A DNA stretch of 64,000 nt from Roseiarcus sp963783175 (lineage in GTDB: Bacteria; Pseudomonadota; Alphaproteobacteria; Rhizobiales; Beijerinckiaceae), in assembly GCA_963783175.1 (NCBI GenBank), contig CAWANG010000003.1, forward strand, positions 124,001-188,000. Reading direction: 5' to 3'. The translations under genes were made by a program, and so were the position numbers. Every line of letters starts with the position of its first letter. Positions within the stretch are counted from its first letter, which is position 1. Shown piece by piece: positions 39,176 to 48,169 of the stretch. The notes below the pieces were generated by a model. That model was given only the letters and a program-made list of their open reading frames with translations, was not told where the DNA came from and did not search any database.

Positions 39176-39645
39176 GACTCGCGCGCGACCACTGATAAGC
39201 TCGCCGAATAGACGATACTCAGCGCCATTGGCTGACCGACCCCTGACGGCATCCGGCGAGTGGGGTGTTCGGGCCGGCCGGTCGGAGACCCTCCGGCTGA
39301 TTTCTAGTGGTTCGCCTTCCGCATTATCGCGCGTGTCTGCCGGGGTCGAATTGACCCGTTGGCCACGATGTCGACTGACCACTAGTTGCGCATTGCGGCC
39401 GAAGACCAGAGTCGACGTAAAATTGGTCGCTCGCCTTGGTGCGTCCCTATCTGTTTCACATTACCGCGGTGCGGACAACATGGTTGACATGGCCAAGCAC
39501 TCGTCGCGCAGCGATGCGCGCTCGGGCCTTTCTGCTCGCAATCGCGTACAACAAACAAACCGTTTATCTGCTTCTTGCCCCAATAACGTTCCGACGGGAG
39601 ATGACCGCTTCCGTCAAATTACTGCCAACTTCGCGACGCGATCGA
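39176..39645. other. Intergenic stretch with degenerate palindromic repeat
   Basis: No gene accepted. Around 39374-39432 it holds GACCACTAGTTGCGCATT and AGAGTCGACGTAAAATTGGTC, a degenerate copy of the repeat seen at 53363. Confidence 0.4.
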
Positions 39646-41499
39646 ATGACTGCAATCTATCGCTACAGCCAGGAACGTCGTTTCGCTAAGCCGCCGGCGG
39701 CGATTTGGCCGTTCGTCTCCGACACCGCCCGCCTTTGGGAGTTGAGTGGCTTCGCGCCCTACCGGTTCGAAGAACGGATCGACGCCCAGGGCCGTGTCCG
39801 CCGCTTCGTCCGTGGCAAGGTCGGGCCCTTCCCGGCGCGATGGGAAGAGGATTTTGGCGAATGGCAGGAGAATCACCGCCTTTTCCAGGTCCGAAACTAC
39901 CAAAACGGCCCAATGCGGCGCTGGGAGTGGGCCTGCGAGCTGATTGCCGAAGGCGAGGGCTGTCGGCTGATCGTCACCGGCATGGCCGAGCCCGCCGGCC
40001 TCCTGGGATTTGTGGGGAAGCATGCAGGCGTCTTTGACGCTGAGTTCGGCAAGGCTGCGGCGGGGATCGAGCGGATCATTCGCGAGAGCGACGGTTCCGC
40101 GCTCGTCCCGGGCTGGAGCGTTGATGACTTGGCGGAGCCCACCGCCCGCCAGCGACTCGACGCGCTTGGCGCGGAACTCGCGCGCGACCCTGCCTCGCAT
40201 GCTCTGGGGCCGAACCTCATCGATTACCTGCGGCATGCGCCGATCGTTGATCTGCGCAGCATTCGTCCGATGGCGCTGGCGGAACTATGGTCCGTGCCGC
40301 CCGACCACGCAGTGGAGTTGTTCCTGGCGGCGGCGCGGAAGGGCGTCGTGGCGATGGGGTGGGGGCTGTTGTGCCCGCGCTGCCGCGGCGCGAAATCCCG
40401 CGTGAGCCGACTTCAGGAACTGCCGAAAGGCGCGCATTGCTCCTCTTGCAACATCGACTACAAACGCAATTTCAGCCGCAACGTCGAGCTGACTTTCCAC
40501 CCCGAGCCTTGGATTCGTCCGCTGCCAGACGGCGAGATGTGCATGCTAGGCCAGGGCTCTGTTCGGCACATCAAGTTTCAGTGCGAGGTTGCGGCGCGGT
40601 CGGCCAAGGCCTTTGACCTGTCTTTAGCTCCGGGCCCATACCGCTTTCGCACTGTCGAGGCCGGCGACGAAGCTGATCGCGAAATCGCCGCCGACGGCGT
40701 CATCCCAGTGTTGGTGGCTCGCGGCCGCGACATCCTCCTCGAAGGAGCGAGCGGCAGAAATGAGCTCGCGATCCGCAACGAGAGCGACAGGCCGCTCGTC
40801 TTTGTCGTCGAGGACCGCAACTGGGCAAAGGACGCGTTGACCGGGGAACGCGTGATCGCCATGCCCGCCTTCCGTCGGCTCTGCCCCGAGCAATTGCTTC
40901 GTCCAGGCGACAATGCCGAGATCGGCTGGATCGCCATCATGTTCACCGATCTCAAGGGCTCGACCGAACTCTACGATGCGCTGGGCGACGCCCCCGCCTA
41001 CAACCTCGTTCGCGACCATTTTTCCTTCCTGTCAGACCGGGTGCAGCGCAATCACGGCTTCGTCGTCAAGACCGTGGGAGATGCGGTGATGGCCGCCTTC
41101 TCCCGCCCCGATCACGCAGTGCGTGCGGCGCTCGCGATTCAGGACGATGTCGCAAGCTTCAACTCGGCTCGAGGCGGAGGCGCGAGCGCAACGCCCATCG
41201 TGTTGAAGCTCGGACTTCATGCTGGACCGTGCATCGCAGTCACGACGTGCGACGTGCTCGACTACTTCGGCGCCACCGTGAATATCGCGGCGCGCCTCGA
41301 ACACCAGTGTCGCGGCGGCGAGGTGATCGTGTCGGAGGCCGTGGCCCGAGATGCCGAAACGGTAGCGGCGCTGGCGGATCGGACGCAGATCGAAGAAACG
41401 GCGATGTTGCGCGGCGTCAACGCGCCGGTTCGGTTTGTTCGGGTCGCAGTCGGCAACGTCACTGACCGCGTCCGGCGCGCCCCATCGGGCGTCAGATAG
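39646..41499 (+). CDS. Class III adenylate/guanylate cyclase with N-terminal SRPBCC-like and DUF5939-type domains
   Basis: 617 residues from ATG 39646; ATG 39601 is an alternative. The N-terminus (RFAKPPAAIWPFVSDTARLWEL) looks like a START/SRPBCC ligand fold. A central region has a zinc-ribbon-like CPRCRG and CSSCN pair. The C-terminal catalytic domain begins IAIMFTDLKGSTELYDALGD, with VKTVGDAVMAAFSRPD and YFGATVNIAARLEHQC, which keep both metal-binding Asp residues. It should make cAMP or cGMP. It follows the hydrolase/REC/GAF gene and may act with it. Confidence 0.88.
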   Translation: MTAIYRYSQERRFAKPPAAIWPFVSDTARLWELSGFAPYRFEERIDAQGRVRRFVRGKVGPFPARWEEDFGEWQENHRLFQVRNYQNGPMRRWEWACELIAEGEGCRLIVTGMAEPAGLLGFVGKHAGVFDAEFGKAAAGIERIIRESDGSALVPGWSVDDLAEPTARQRLDALGAELARDPASHALGPNLIDYLRHAPIVDLRSIRPMALAELWSVPPDHAVELFLAAARKGVVAMGWGLLCPRCRGAKSRVSRLQELPKGAHCSSCNIDYKRNFSRNVELTFHPEPWIRPLPDGEMCMLGQGSVRHIKFQCEVAARSAKAFDLSLAPGPYRFRTVEAGDEADREIAADGVIPVLVARGRDILLEGASGRNELAIRNESDRPLVFVVEDRNWAKDALTGERVIAMPAFRRLCPEQLLRPGDNAEIGWIAIMFTDLKGSTELYDALGDAPAYNLVRDHFSFLSDRVQRNHGFVVKTVGDAVMAAFSRPDHAVRAALAIQDDVASFNSARGGGASATPIVLKLGLHAGPCIAVTTCDVLDYFGATVNIAARLEHQCRGGEVIVSEAVARDAETVAALADRTQIEETAMLRGVNAPVRFVRVAVGNVTDRVRRAPSGVR

Positions 41500-41614
41500 G
41501 AAGCCCGACTTTCGACGGGCCCCCTAGAGCGCGCCCGCGGCCCGCGGACGGCCGCTACGATCGTAAATAGGGGCCGCTATTGGCGCTCACCGACCGGCCG
41601 GAGCCGACGTATTG

Positions 41615-41822
41615 TGTTGAAAAACTCGGAAATTGAGCCACCGGTAAAATCTCGTTTTCGCGGGCGTCGCGTCAACTCAGCCGATAGCCCTCACTGCAGG
41701 GCGCATAGGAGCGCCGCACGCGACAAACCCGGTCGGTCGGCCGACCCCCTAAGGAAATTTTCGTCGAGGCCGCCAGCGGTCTCCTGAATTGTGATCGATG
41801 CGGAAATTCGAGTTTTTCAACA
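41615..41822 (+). mobile_element. MITE copy 2
   Basis: 208 bases with TGTTGAAAAACTCGG and AATTCGAGTTTTTCAACA ends. Nearly identical to copy 4 at 47681, which lies in the opposite direction. Flanks are CCGACGTATTG and CTATCGACGTGAAGCGGACA, i.e. inside the palindromic repeat family. Confidence 0.92.
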
Positions 41823-42175
41823 CTATCGACGTGAAGCGGACATTGCCTACCAGGGCCCGGATGTCACAGTTGGGCGGAGAGCGCGCTTACAAAGTTGGCC
41901 TCCGCAAGGACCGGAGCCCAGGCGAAAGCCGTCTTTTATTGCGGGCGCGAAGTACGCCTCACCTTGACCTCGCCTGCCGCGGTGACGGTTCGATGCCCCC
42001 TCGGCCGCGTCCGACTGGACGGAGTTCACCGCGCGACGGTGGAGTGCGTTGGAACGCTAGGGAACCGGCAACCCGATTGAGAAAATCGCCAATACCGGCC
42101 ACACTGGCCGTCGTCGGAGGCGGCATCCGGCGAGTGTGGGTTCAAAACCTTTAGGCCACCGCGGGGAGGCAACAC
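41823..42175. other. Gene-free stretch after MITE copy 2
   Basis: It begins with the right arm of the palindromic repeat (GACGTGAAGCGGACATTG). No convincing gene in the remainder. Confidence 0.4.
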
Positions 42176-42868
42176 GTGACGTCCGATCAGGAATTGTTTG
42201 CGAAAGGTCTGGCTACGTACCGAAGGGTGATCGCCGCCAACTACATGGCCCACGAGCAAGTCTACAATCTGCTCCGCGAGGTTCTCTTGAATGAGGCAAA
42301 CGAGGGCTTTGTCTTTGCTGATCTCGCCTGCGGCACTGCGCCTTTCTCTGCGGTGGCGCTCGCCGGCACCGGCGTCGCTCGTTACGTCGGGATCGACATT
42401 TCTAAACCCTCACTTGAAGTCGCTAAGGACGCGCTCGCCCCTTTGACGTGCCCAGTGGAACTGCGTTGTCAGGATTTCGTAGAGGCAATCGATACTTGGG
42501 AGGGCCCACTTGACGTGGTCTGGATCGGCCAGTCGCTGCACCATCTCCGCGCGCGGGAGAAACGAGCGTTCATGAGAAAGGTCGACAGCCTTCTTCCGCC
42601 TGACGGCCTGTTTTTGATCTGGGAGCCAACCTGTTTCGAAGGCGAGGATCGCGAAGGCTGGATGGAGCGGTTTCGTCAAATGCGACCGCAATGGCCGGCA
42701 ATTTCCGATGAAGAATTCGCTGACTTCGACAGCCATCATCGCGCGTCCGACTATGCCGAAACTGCCTTGGCATGGAAGGGGATGGCTTGCGAGGCGGGCT
42801 TCGAACAAGCGGAAGAGCTTTTCACTGCACCAAACCACTTGGCGCGCGTCTATCTTTTCCGCCATTGA
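42176..42868 (+). CDS. SAM-dependent methyltransferase
   Basis: 230 residues from a GTG. A class I Rossmann methyltransferase: motif I VFADLACGTAPFSAVALAG, motif II YVGIDISKPSLEVA, and post-motif VVWIGQSLHHLRAREKRAF. C-terminal part has few markers, so the substrate is not known. Small solo methyltransferases of this type often act on small molecules. Confidence 0.85.
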   Translation: MTSDQELFAKGLATYRRVIAANYMAHEQVYNLLREVLLNEANEGFVFADLACGTAPFSAVALAGTGVARYVGIDISKPSLEVAKDALAPLTCPVELRCQDFVEAIDTWEGPLDVVWIGQSLHHLRAREKRAFMRKVDSLLPPDGLFLIWEPTCFEGEDREGWMERFRQMRPQWPAISDEEFADFDSHHRASDYAETALAWKGMACEAGFEQAEELFTAPNHLARVYLFRH

Positions 42869-42928
42869 TTTTCGAGATCAACGACGTGTGCGTGCAAGGA
42901 CGCAACTGATGAGGCGAGGGACGCCGGA

Positions 42929-43655
42929 TTAGAACTCCGTGCCGAGAATGGCCAGTTTCTCGAGTCCCTGCTGAATGGCAGCGTGTGCCGTTGCATTGCG
43001 TCGAATCATGAGCGCAACGGCTGCGTCGGAGGCCTTGTTGGGATGCCCCCCAACGAATGGCGGCGACGGGTCGTACTCAATCGCAAGCTGAATAGCCTCT
43101 GCGACTTGCGGTCCCGCGAGTTCAGCGACGATGCGGAACGCGAAGTCGATTCCGGAAGTGACGCCGCCCGCGGTGAAGAGATTGCCATCGCGCACTATCC
43201 GCCCTTTTTCGTGCGTTGCGCCAACCAAAGGCAACAGATCCACATAAGCCCAGTGCGTCGCGGCCCGACGTCCCTTCAGCAATCCTGCTGCGCCGAGAAG
43301 AAATGCGCCCGTGCAGACGGAGGTCACGTATTGGGCGCGCCCGCTTTGGTTCCGAACGAAGTCAACCGTCTCGTCGTCGGCGATCGCCCCCGCGACGCCT
43401 GCGCCGCCGGGCACGCAAATGAGGTCGAGTTGCGGACAGGAACTCGAAGACGCAAGTTGGCATGAGTCCGAGACCGCGGTCGCTCAAGACCGGTTGCATC
43501 GACTTGGCGACGATGTGTGTTCGCGAATGCGTGAACGCGCTGGGCACCGAGGTGGACGGAGGGGTCGCCAAGCGGCTCAAGACTTCAAATGGGCCCGTGA
43601 AGTCTAGCTGCGTGATGTCGGGGAAGATCACGAAGCCGACGTTGAAATCTGACAT
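42929..43655 (-). CDS. DJ-1/PfpI (GATase1-like) family protein (frameshifted)
   Basis: The first frame starts MSDFNVGFVIFPDITQLDFTG with GAGGAG upstream. After LMPTCVFEF the frame breaks; removing one C of the CC complementary to 43439-43440 joins it to CPQLDLICVPGGAGVAG. The nucleophile elbow SVCTGAFLLGAAGLLKGRRATHW-type segment and FTAGGVTSGIDFAFR mark the isonitrile-hydratase/GlxA branch. Repaired length is about 240 residues, without an AraC tail. It may hydrate isonitriles or act as a glyoxalase-like enzyme. Confidence 0.85.
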
Positions 43656-43846
43656 GTCCAGCTCCTCACCTCGGCGATCGCCGAGAGACGGCCGGCCACA
43701 GTCCCGGCTGCCATGCGTCCACCAGCAGCCTCGCCCCAGGCCGTCACGATGCATCCAACTTCCTCTGCCATGTTGCCTGCGGCAGAAGGACGAGTGTACT
43801 TCCAGCGCCCACCTGTTTGGAGCCAAACAAGCAGAGGAGAGACCCC

Positions 43847-44230
43847 ATGCAGCGCCGCGACCTTAACGCCCCCGACACGCCCCCTCCTGTCGCCGCCTAC
43901 ACAAATGCGATCGAAGTCTCAGGCGTCACCCGCACGCTGTATATCAGCGGGCAGGTCGGCCAGCGGATGGACGGCACAATTCCCGACGATATCGTCGAGC
44001 AGAGCCGCCTTGCCTGGCAAAATCTGGAGGCGCAGGTCAAGGCTGCCGGCATGACCTTGGACAATCTCGTCAAGGTCACCACGATCCTGCCGAACCATGG
44101 AGACGTCGACGCGGCCCGCGAGGCACGCAGCAGGGTGCTTGGCGATCGCAAGCCGGCGAGCACGCTCATCGTCGGTGGCCTCGCCAACCCCGCTCGGAAG
44201 ATCGAGGTCGAGGGCGTCGCCGTCGCTTGA
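43847..44230 (+). CDS. RidA/YjgF/YER057c family deaminase
   Basis: 127 residues from an ATG with GAGGAGA. RidA-fold markers are TRTLYISGQVGQRMDG, EQSRLAWQNLEAQVKAAGMTLDNLVKVTT and ASTLIVGGLANPARKIEVEGVAVA. The family hydrolyses reactive enamine/imine intermediates; the Arg that binds the carboxylate is not in the usual RidA context, so it may be a RidA paralogue. It is divergent from the DJ-1 gene. Confidence 0.88.
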   Translation: MQRRDLNAPDTPPPVAAYTNAIEVSGVTRTLYISGQVGQRMDGTIPDDIVEQSRLAWQNLEAQVKAAGMTLDNLVKVTTILPNHGDVDAAREARSRVLGDRKPASTLIVGGLANPARKIEVEGVAVA

Positions 44231-44381
44231 GCAAAACCGAATATCGGTTCGGCGCTATCCAACATGCCTCCGCAACCGCCGGCAAGATTCGCCTCACTCC
44301 TCCGCCAGTTGGACCCTTAACCGAAAATCCTGGGGAATGTCCGCAATTTGCGCATTCCGGCCGGCGGGAATTGACGAGTAC

Positions 44382-44590
44382 TGTTGAAAAACTCGGAAAT
44401 TGAGCCACCGCAGAAATCTCGTTTTCGCGCGCGTCGCGTCATCTCAGCCGATAGTCGTCACGGCAGGGCATATGGGAGAGTTGTATGCGGCAGAACCGTT
44501 CGGTTCGCCGACCCCCCAAAGGAATTTTTCATCGAGGCCGCCAGCGGTCTCCTAAATTGTGATCGATGCGGAAATTCGAGTTTTTCAACA
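44382..44590 (+). mobile_element. MITE copy 3
   Basis: 209 bases, same TGTTGAAAAACTCGG and CGAGTTTTTCAACA ends. Left flank contains AATGTCCGCAATTTGCGCATT and right flank CGACGTTAACCGGCCATT, the two arms of the palindromic repeat, so this MITE also landed inside that repeat. Confidence 0.92.
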
Positions 44591-44698
44591 ATATCGACGT
44601 TAACCGGCCATTCCGTCAGAGCCCAATTTTGACCAGGCCGGGTCGACTCGAACGTGTCAATCTAATGCCTCCCGGAACGACCGCTAGGAGTGTGGGAG

Positions 44699-45778
44699 AT
44701 GAAGTACAGGAAACTAGGGAATACCGGCCTCATCGTGAGCGAGGTGGCGCTTGGCACGATGCAGTTCGGCGGCAAGATGAACATGGGCAACCTCGGTCAG
44801 GAGGACACAACGCGAATGGTGAGGCTAGCCCTAGATAGGGGTATCAACTTCATTGACACCGCGGACGTGTACAGCCTCGGGGAGAGCGAAACTCTGGTGG
44901 GTAAGGCCTTGAATGGCGTGAGAACGGAGATCGTCCTGGCTACCAAGGTCCGGCTCCCCATGAGCGACAATCTCAATCGGAGCGGTGCGACGCGGGTGAA
45001 CATCATGCGCGAAGTGGAGGCCAGTCTCCACCGGCTGCAGACCGATTACATCGACCTCTACCAGGTGCATGGATGGGACAGCAATACGCCTCTTGAGGAG
45101 ACAGTACGGACACTTGACGATGTCGTTCGCCAGGGGGTCCGCTATATCGGGCTCTCCAACTACATGTCATGGCAGGCGGCCACCGCGGTGATGCTGCAGC
45201 AGCGCATGGGATTGGAGAAATTCGTTACGGCGCAGATGTATTACAGCCTCGTCGGCCGAGGCCTTGAATATGAGTTCCAGTCGTTCGCCGAGTATCACAA
45301 CATCGGTATCTTGGTTTGGAGTTCGCTTGCCGGTGGCTTCCTCACGGGTAAGTACAGCCGCGCCAACCCTGCTCCTGCCGGCACACGTTTCGCGGAGGCA
45401 GGTTCGTTCGTGCCGTTTGACAAGAACGTGGGCTACCTCGTCGTGGACACGCTAAAGCAGGTGGCTGCTCGGCATAACGTGAGTCCGGCCCGTGCGGCGC
45501 TGTCGTGGGTGCTGGGCCGGCCTGCGGTCAGCAGTGTGATTGTGGCTGCCCGGAAGGCTGAGCAACTGGAAGATAACGTCGGCGCCGTAGACCGTCGGCT
45601 CTCGGACGAAGAAGTTCGGCTATTGGACGCGGCCTCGGATCCTGGCATTCCGTACCCGAAGTGGATGGTGCTCCAGCTCGATACTGCGGAAGACCCGCGT
45701 TCGAAGGCCCTGTATCCGGAGCGCTATGAGGATGGTGGTCCCTGGAAGGATCTCCGCGGGACGCGCTGGTCCGGCTGA
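44699..45778 (+). CDS. Aldo/keto reductase
   Basis: 359 residues from ATG 44699. A TIM-barrel NADPH-dependent reductase: MKYRKLGNTGLIVSEVALGT, the catalytic Asp/Tyr in NFIDTADVYSLGESE, Lys in VLATKVRLP, His in LYQVHGWDSN, and nucleotide-binding SNYMSWQAATAV and RPAVSSVIVAARKAEQL. It belongs to the YajO/Gpr-like group. Its codon use is less GC-rich at third positions than core genes, and it lies between two MITE copies, suggesting transfer. Confidence 0.92.
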   Translation: MKYRKLGNTGLIVSEVALGTMQFGGKMNMGNLGQEDTTRMVRLALDRGINFIDTADVYSLGESETLVGKALNGVRTEIVLATKVRLPMSDNLNRSGATRVNIMREVEASLHRLQTDYIDLYQVHGWDSNTPLEETVRTLDDVVRQGVRYIGLSNYMSWQAATAVMLQQRMGLEKFVTAQMYYSLVGRGLEYEFQSFAEYHNIGILVWSSLAGGFLTGKYSRANPAPAGTRFAEAGSFVPFDKNVGYLVVDTLKQVAARHNVSPARAALSWVLGRPAVSSVIVAARKAEQLEDNVGAVDRRLSDEEVRLLDAASDPGIPYPKWMVLQLDTAEDPRSKALYPERYEDGGPWKDLRGTRWSG

Positions 45779-45851
45779 GAGCGCTTTACTGCCCGACACG
45801 AAGATATGACCGGAGTCGACGTTAGGACATTGAGAAGCGTTCACCCAGCAC

Positions 45852-47528
45852 TCAGTCTTGCGGCGTGCCCACCTGACGTCGATCGGATTCGCCGATGTGC
45901 GTTCTCCAGGTGCGGTGAGGGCGCTCCGGGGAGACGCTAAAGGTGATGCGCGGCGCTTCTGACAGCAGATGGCGAACCCGATTGATGAGCAATTCGTCGG
46001 CGTTGCTCACCCGCTCGCGCAGATGCATAAGCTCAAGCCAGGATTCGACGGTGAAGGTCTCGAGGAATCGCCCGGCGTCGCCGACGTCTTCGTAAACGCC
46101 CCAGGCATAGGCTCCGTCGCGCTTTCGCGCGTGCCCCAGTTCGTCGACCGCGCCAACGAATTCCTGGCGGTTGGCGGCGTCGACACGGTATTCCACCACC
46201 ACGAGGACCGGCCCCCGGTTGTTCTCGACGTTGCGCGGAATCGTGGCCGCCCGCCAGTGCGTCGCCGGGGAGAAATCGATTCCGACGCCGGTCTGAAGCT
46301 TCCACCGCCATGTCAGCGGAACCGCGAGTACCAGGCACGCCGCCGCCACGAAATAGGCGATCGGCAGCCCTTCCATCGCGGAGAGTTTCCCCCAGACCGC
46401 GCTGCCGACCGTGGTCGCGCCGAAAATGAAGGTCAGAAACACGGCGAGCCCGCGGCCGCGCGCCCAATCCGGCAGCGCAATCTGCGCCGACACATAGAGC
46501 TTCGTCAGCACCACGGTCCATGACGCGCCGCCGAGGAAGCACGCGCAGATCGCCGTGATCGGCTCGTGCGCGAGCCCGAATAAGACGAGGGCGAACGCGC
46601 CGCCGACCGACCCCGCCGCAACGAGGCGGTCCGGCCCGAGTTCGTCCTTCAACCATCTGAGCGCCAGCGACCCCCCAACGGCGCCGACCCCTATCGCGCC
46701 GAGAAGAATGCCGTAGGTTTGCGGGCCCCCCGATATCTGATGCCGGGCCAGGAGGGGCAGCAGCGCCATATAGGCGCTAGCGAAAGGAAAGAAAGCGAGC
46801 ACGCGCATCAGTGTCGCGCGCAGCCATTCATTGTTGACGGCGTGGCGAACGCCAGCGCGAACCGCGCTCACTAGACGCTCGGCAGGCAAGCTCTCGGAAG
46901 CTTTCCGGGGCTTCCGCCACCAGATCAGCGCCGTGATGATGGTGGCGTTGCTGGCCGCGAAGATCCAAAAGGGAACGGCGATGCCTGCGGCCGCGATGAC
47001 CAGGCCGCCGAGCGCCGGCCCCGCGGCGCGCCCGACGTTGAAGCCGGCGCCGTTCAAGGCCGTCGCACTGTCGAGATCCTCCCTGGGCACGAGGAGCGGA
47101 ATCGTCGCCCCCCAGGCGGGCGAGGTGAGCGCACCGCCCACGCCCAGCAGGAAGGTCGTCGCCAGCAGGAGCGCCGGCGTCGCAAGGTCCAGCGACACCA
47201 CCCCGGCGAAAATCACGGAGACCGCCAGAATCGCGAGTTCGAGCGCGATCAGCAACCGCCGGGAATCGATGACGTCCGCCAGGGCGCCCGCCGGCAGGGT
47301 GAACAGGAACATGGGAAAGCTGACGGCGACCTGGACCAAAGACACCGTCATCGGATCGGCGTCGAGGCTCGTGATCAGCCAGCCGGACGCCGTGTCGAAC
47401 ATCGCGGTCCCGACGTTCGACAGGACGCTCGCAGTCCAGATCACCGTGAATGCGACAGAGCTGAATGCCCCCCAGCGCGAAGGAGCAGGTTGGGCCGAAC
47501 CGGTGGACGTCGTCAGGTCTGCGCTCAA
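45852..47528 (-). CDS. MFS transporter with C-terminal monooxygenase-like domain
   Basis: 558 residues from a TTG at 47528 preceded by a perfect GGAGGAG; a GTG at 47561 is the alternative. The first 400 residues are an EntS-like (MFS_3) exporter with 12 membrane segments and SGWLITSLDADPMTVSLVQ, DVIDSRRLL and NGAGFNVGRAAGPALGG. The last 130 residues (VLVVVEYRVDAANRQEFVGAV, YAWGVYEDVGDAGRFLETF, ESWLELMHLRERV) resemble the antibiotic-biosynthesis monooxygenase fold. This fusion is known in proteobacteria. Substrate unknown. Confidence 0.9.
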   Translation of the reverse strand: MSADLTTSTGSAQPAPSRWGAFSSVAFTVIWTASVLSNVGTAMFDTASGWLITSLDADPMTVSLVQVAVSFPMFLFTLPAGALADVIDSRRLLIALELAILAVSVIFAGVVSLDLATPALLLATTFLLGVGGALTSPAWGATIPLLVPREDLDSATALNGAGFNVGRAAGPALGGLVIAAAGIAVPFWIFAASNATIITALIWWRKPRKASESLPAERLVSAVRAGVRHAVNNEWLRATLMRVLAFFPFASAYMALLPLLARHQISGGPQTYGILLGAIGVGAVGGSLALRWLKDELGPDRLVAAGSVGGAFALVLFGLAHEPITAICACFLGGASWTVVLTKLYVSAQIALPDWARGRGLAVFLTFIFGATTVGSAVWGKLSAMEGLPIAYFVAAACLVLAVPLTWRWKLQTGVGIDFSPATHWRAATIPRNVENNRGPVLVVVEYRVDAANRQEFVGAVDELGHARKRDGAYAWGVYEDVGDAGRFLETFTVESWLELMHLRERVSNADELLINRVRHLLSEAPRITFSVSPERPHRTWRTHIGESDRRQVGTPQD

Positions 47529-47680
47529 GTTTGTCTCCTCCGGCGTCCCTTCCCCTTGCACCGGCTTGCCTTCGACATTTGCCTCAGAACGGCAGGGGAT
47601 AGAACCAGTTGAACCACGAATGGGCTCCGGATCGAAACCTTTCGCAGCGCCGCCACGCGATGACCGCTATTTGCGGATAG

Positions 47681-47888
47681 TGTTGAAAAACTCGAATTTC
47701 CGCATCGATCACAATTCAGGAGACCGCTGGCGGCCTCGACGAAAATTTCCTTAGGGGGTCGGCCGACCGACCGGGTTTGTCGCGTGCGGCGCTCCTATGC
47801 GCCCTGCAGTGAGGGCTATCGGCTGAGTTGACGCGACGCCCGCGAAAACGAGATTTTACCGGTGGCTCAATTTCCGAGTTTTTCAACA
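47681..47888 (-). mobile_element. MITE copy 4 (inverted)
   Basis: 208 bases, reverse orientation relative to the other three, nearly identical to copy 2. Left flank ATGACCGCTATTTGCGG matches one arm of the palindromic repeat; right flank is ATATGCGCTTAGCAGT. It lies in the 640-base gap between the two MFS genes; the rest of the gap (to 48169) shows no gene. Confidence 0.92.
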
Positions 47889-48169
47889 CAATATGCGCTT
47901 AGCAGTCCTCCCCAGCTTCGCGGTTACACGCCGATTAGGAGCTAGCCCGCTATCGTCGCACAGCCGGTCAAGCGGCTGCCCAGCGACGCTCGGCCAGTTC
48001 GGCATTTTCGACGGCTTTAGCGACGTTGCTAACGAGCGTGCTCAAGCGCGGCGGACTCGTCCGGGGTGATCTCGCCCGCGGCGGCGTGTGACTTGCGCGC
48101 CCTGCCCGATCGGTCTACGCGTTGCTTCACGCTACGACAGATCCCTGGCCGGGCGCAGGGGCGGATCGC

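Noticed and set aside
31990..47888. The four 208-bp repeats as a CRISPR-like or phage array
   Set aside because: They are kilobases apart, have inverted ends and one is inverted, which fits MITEs.
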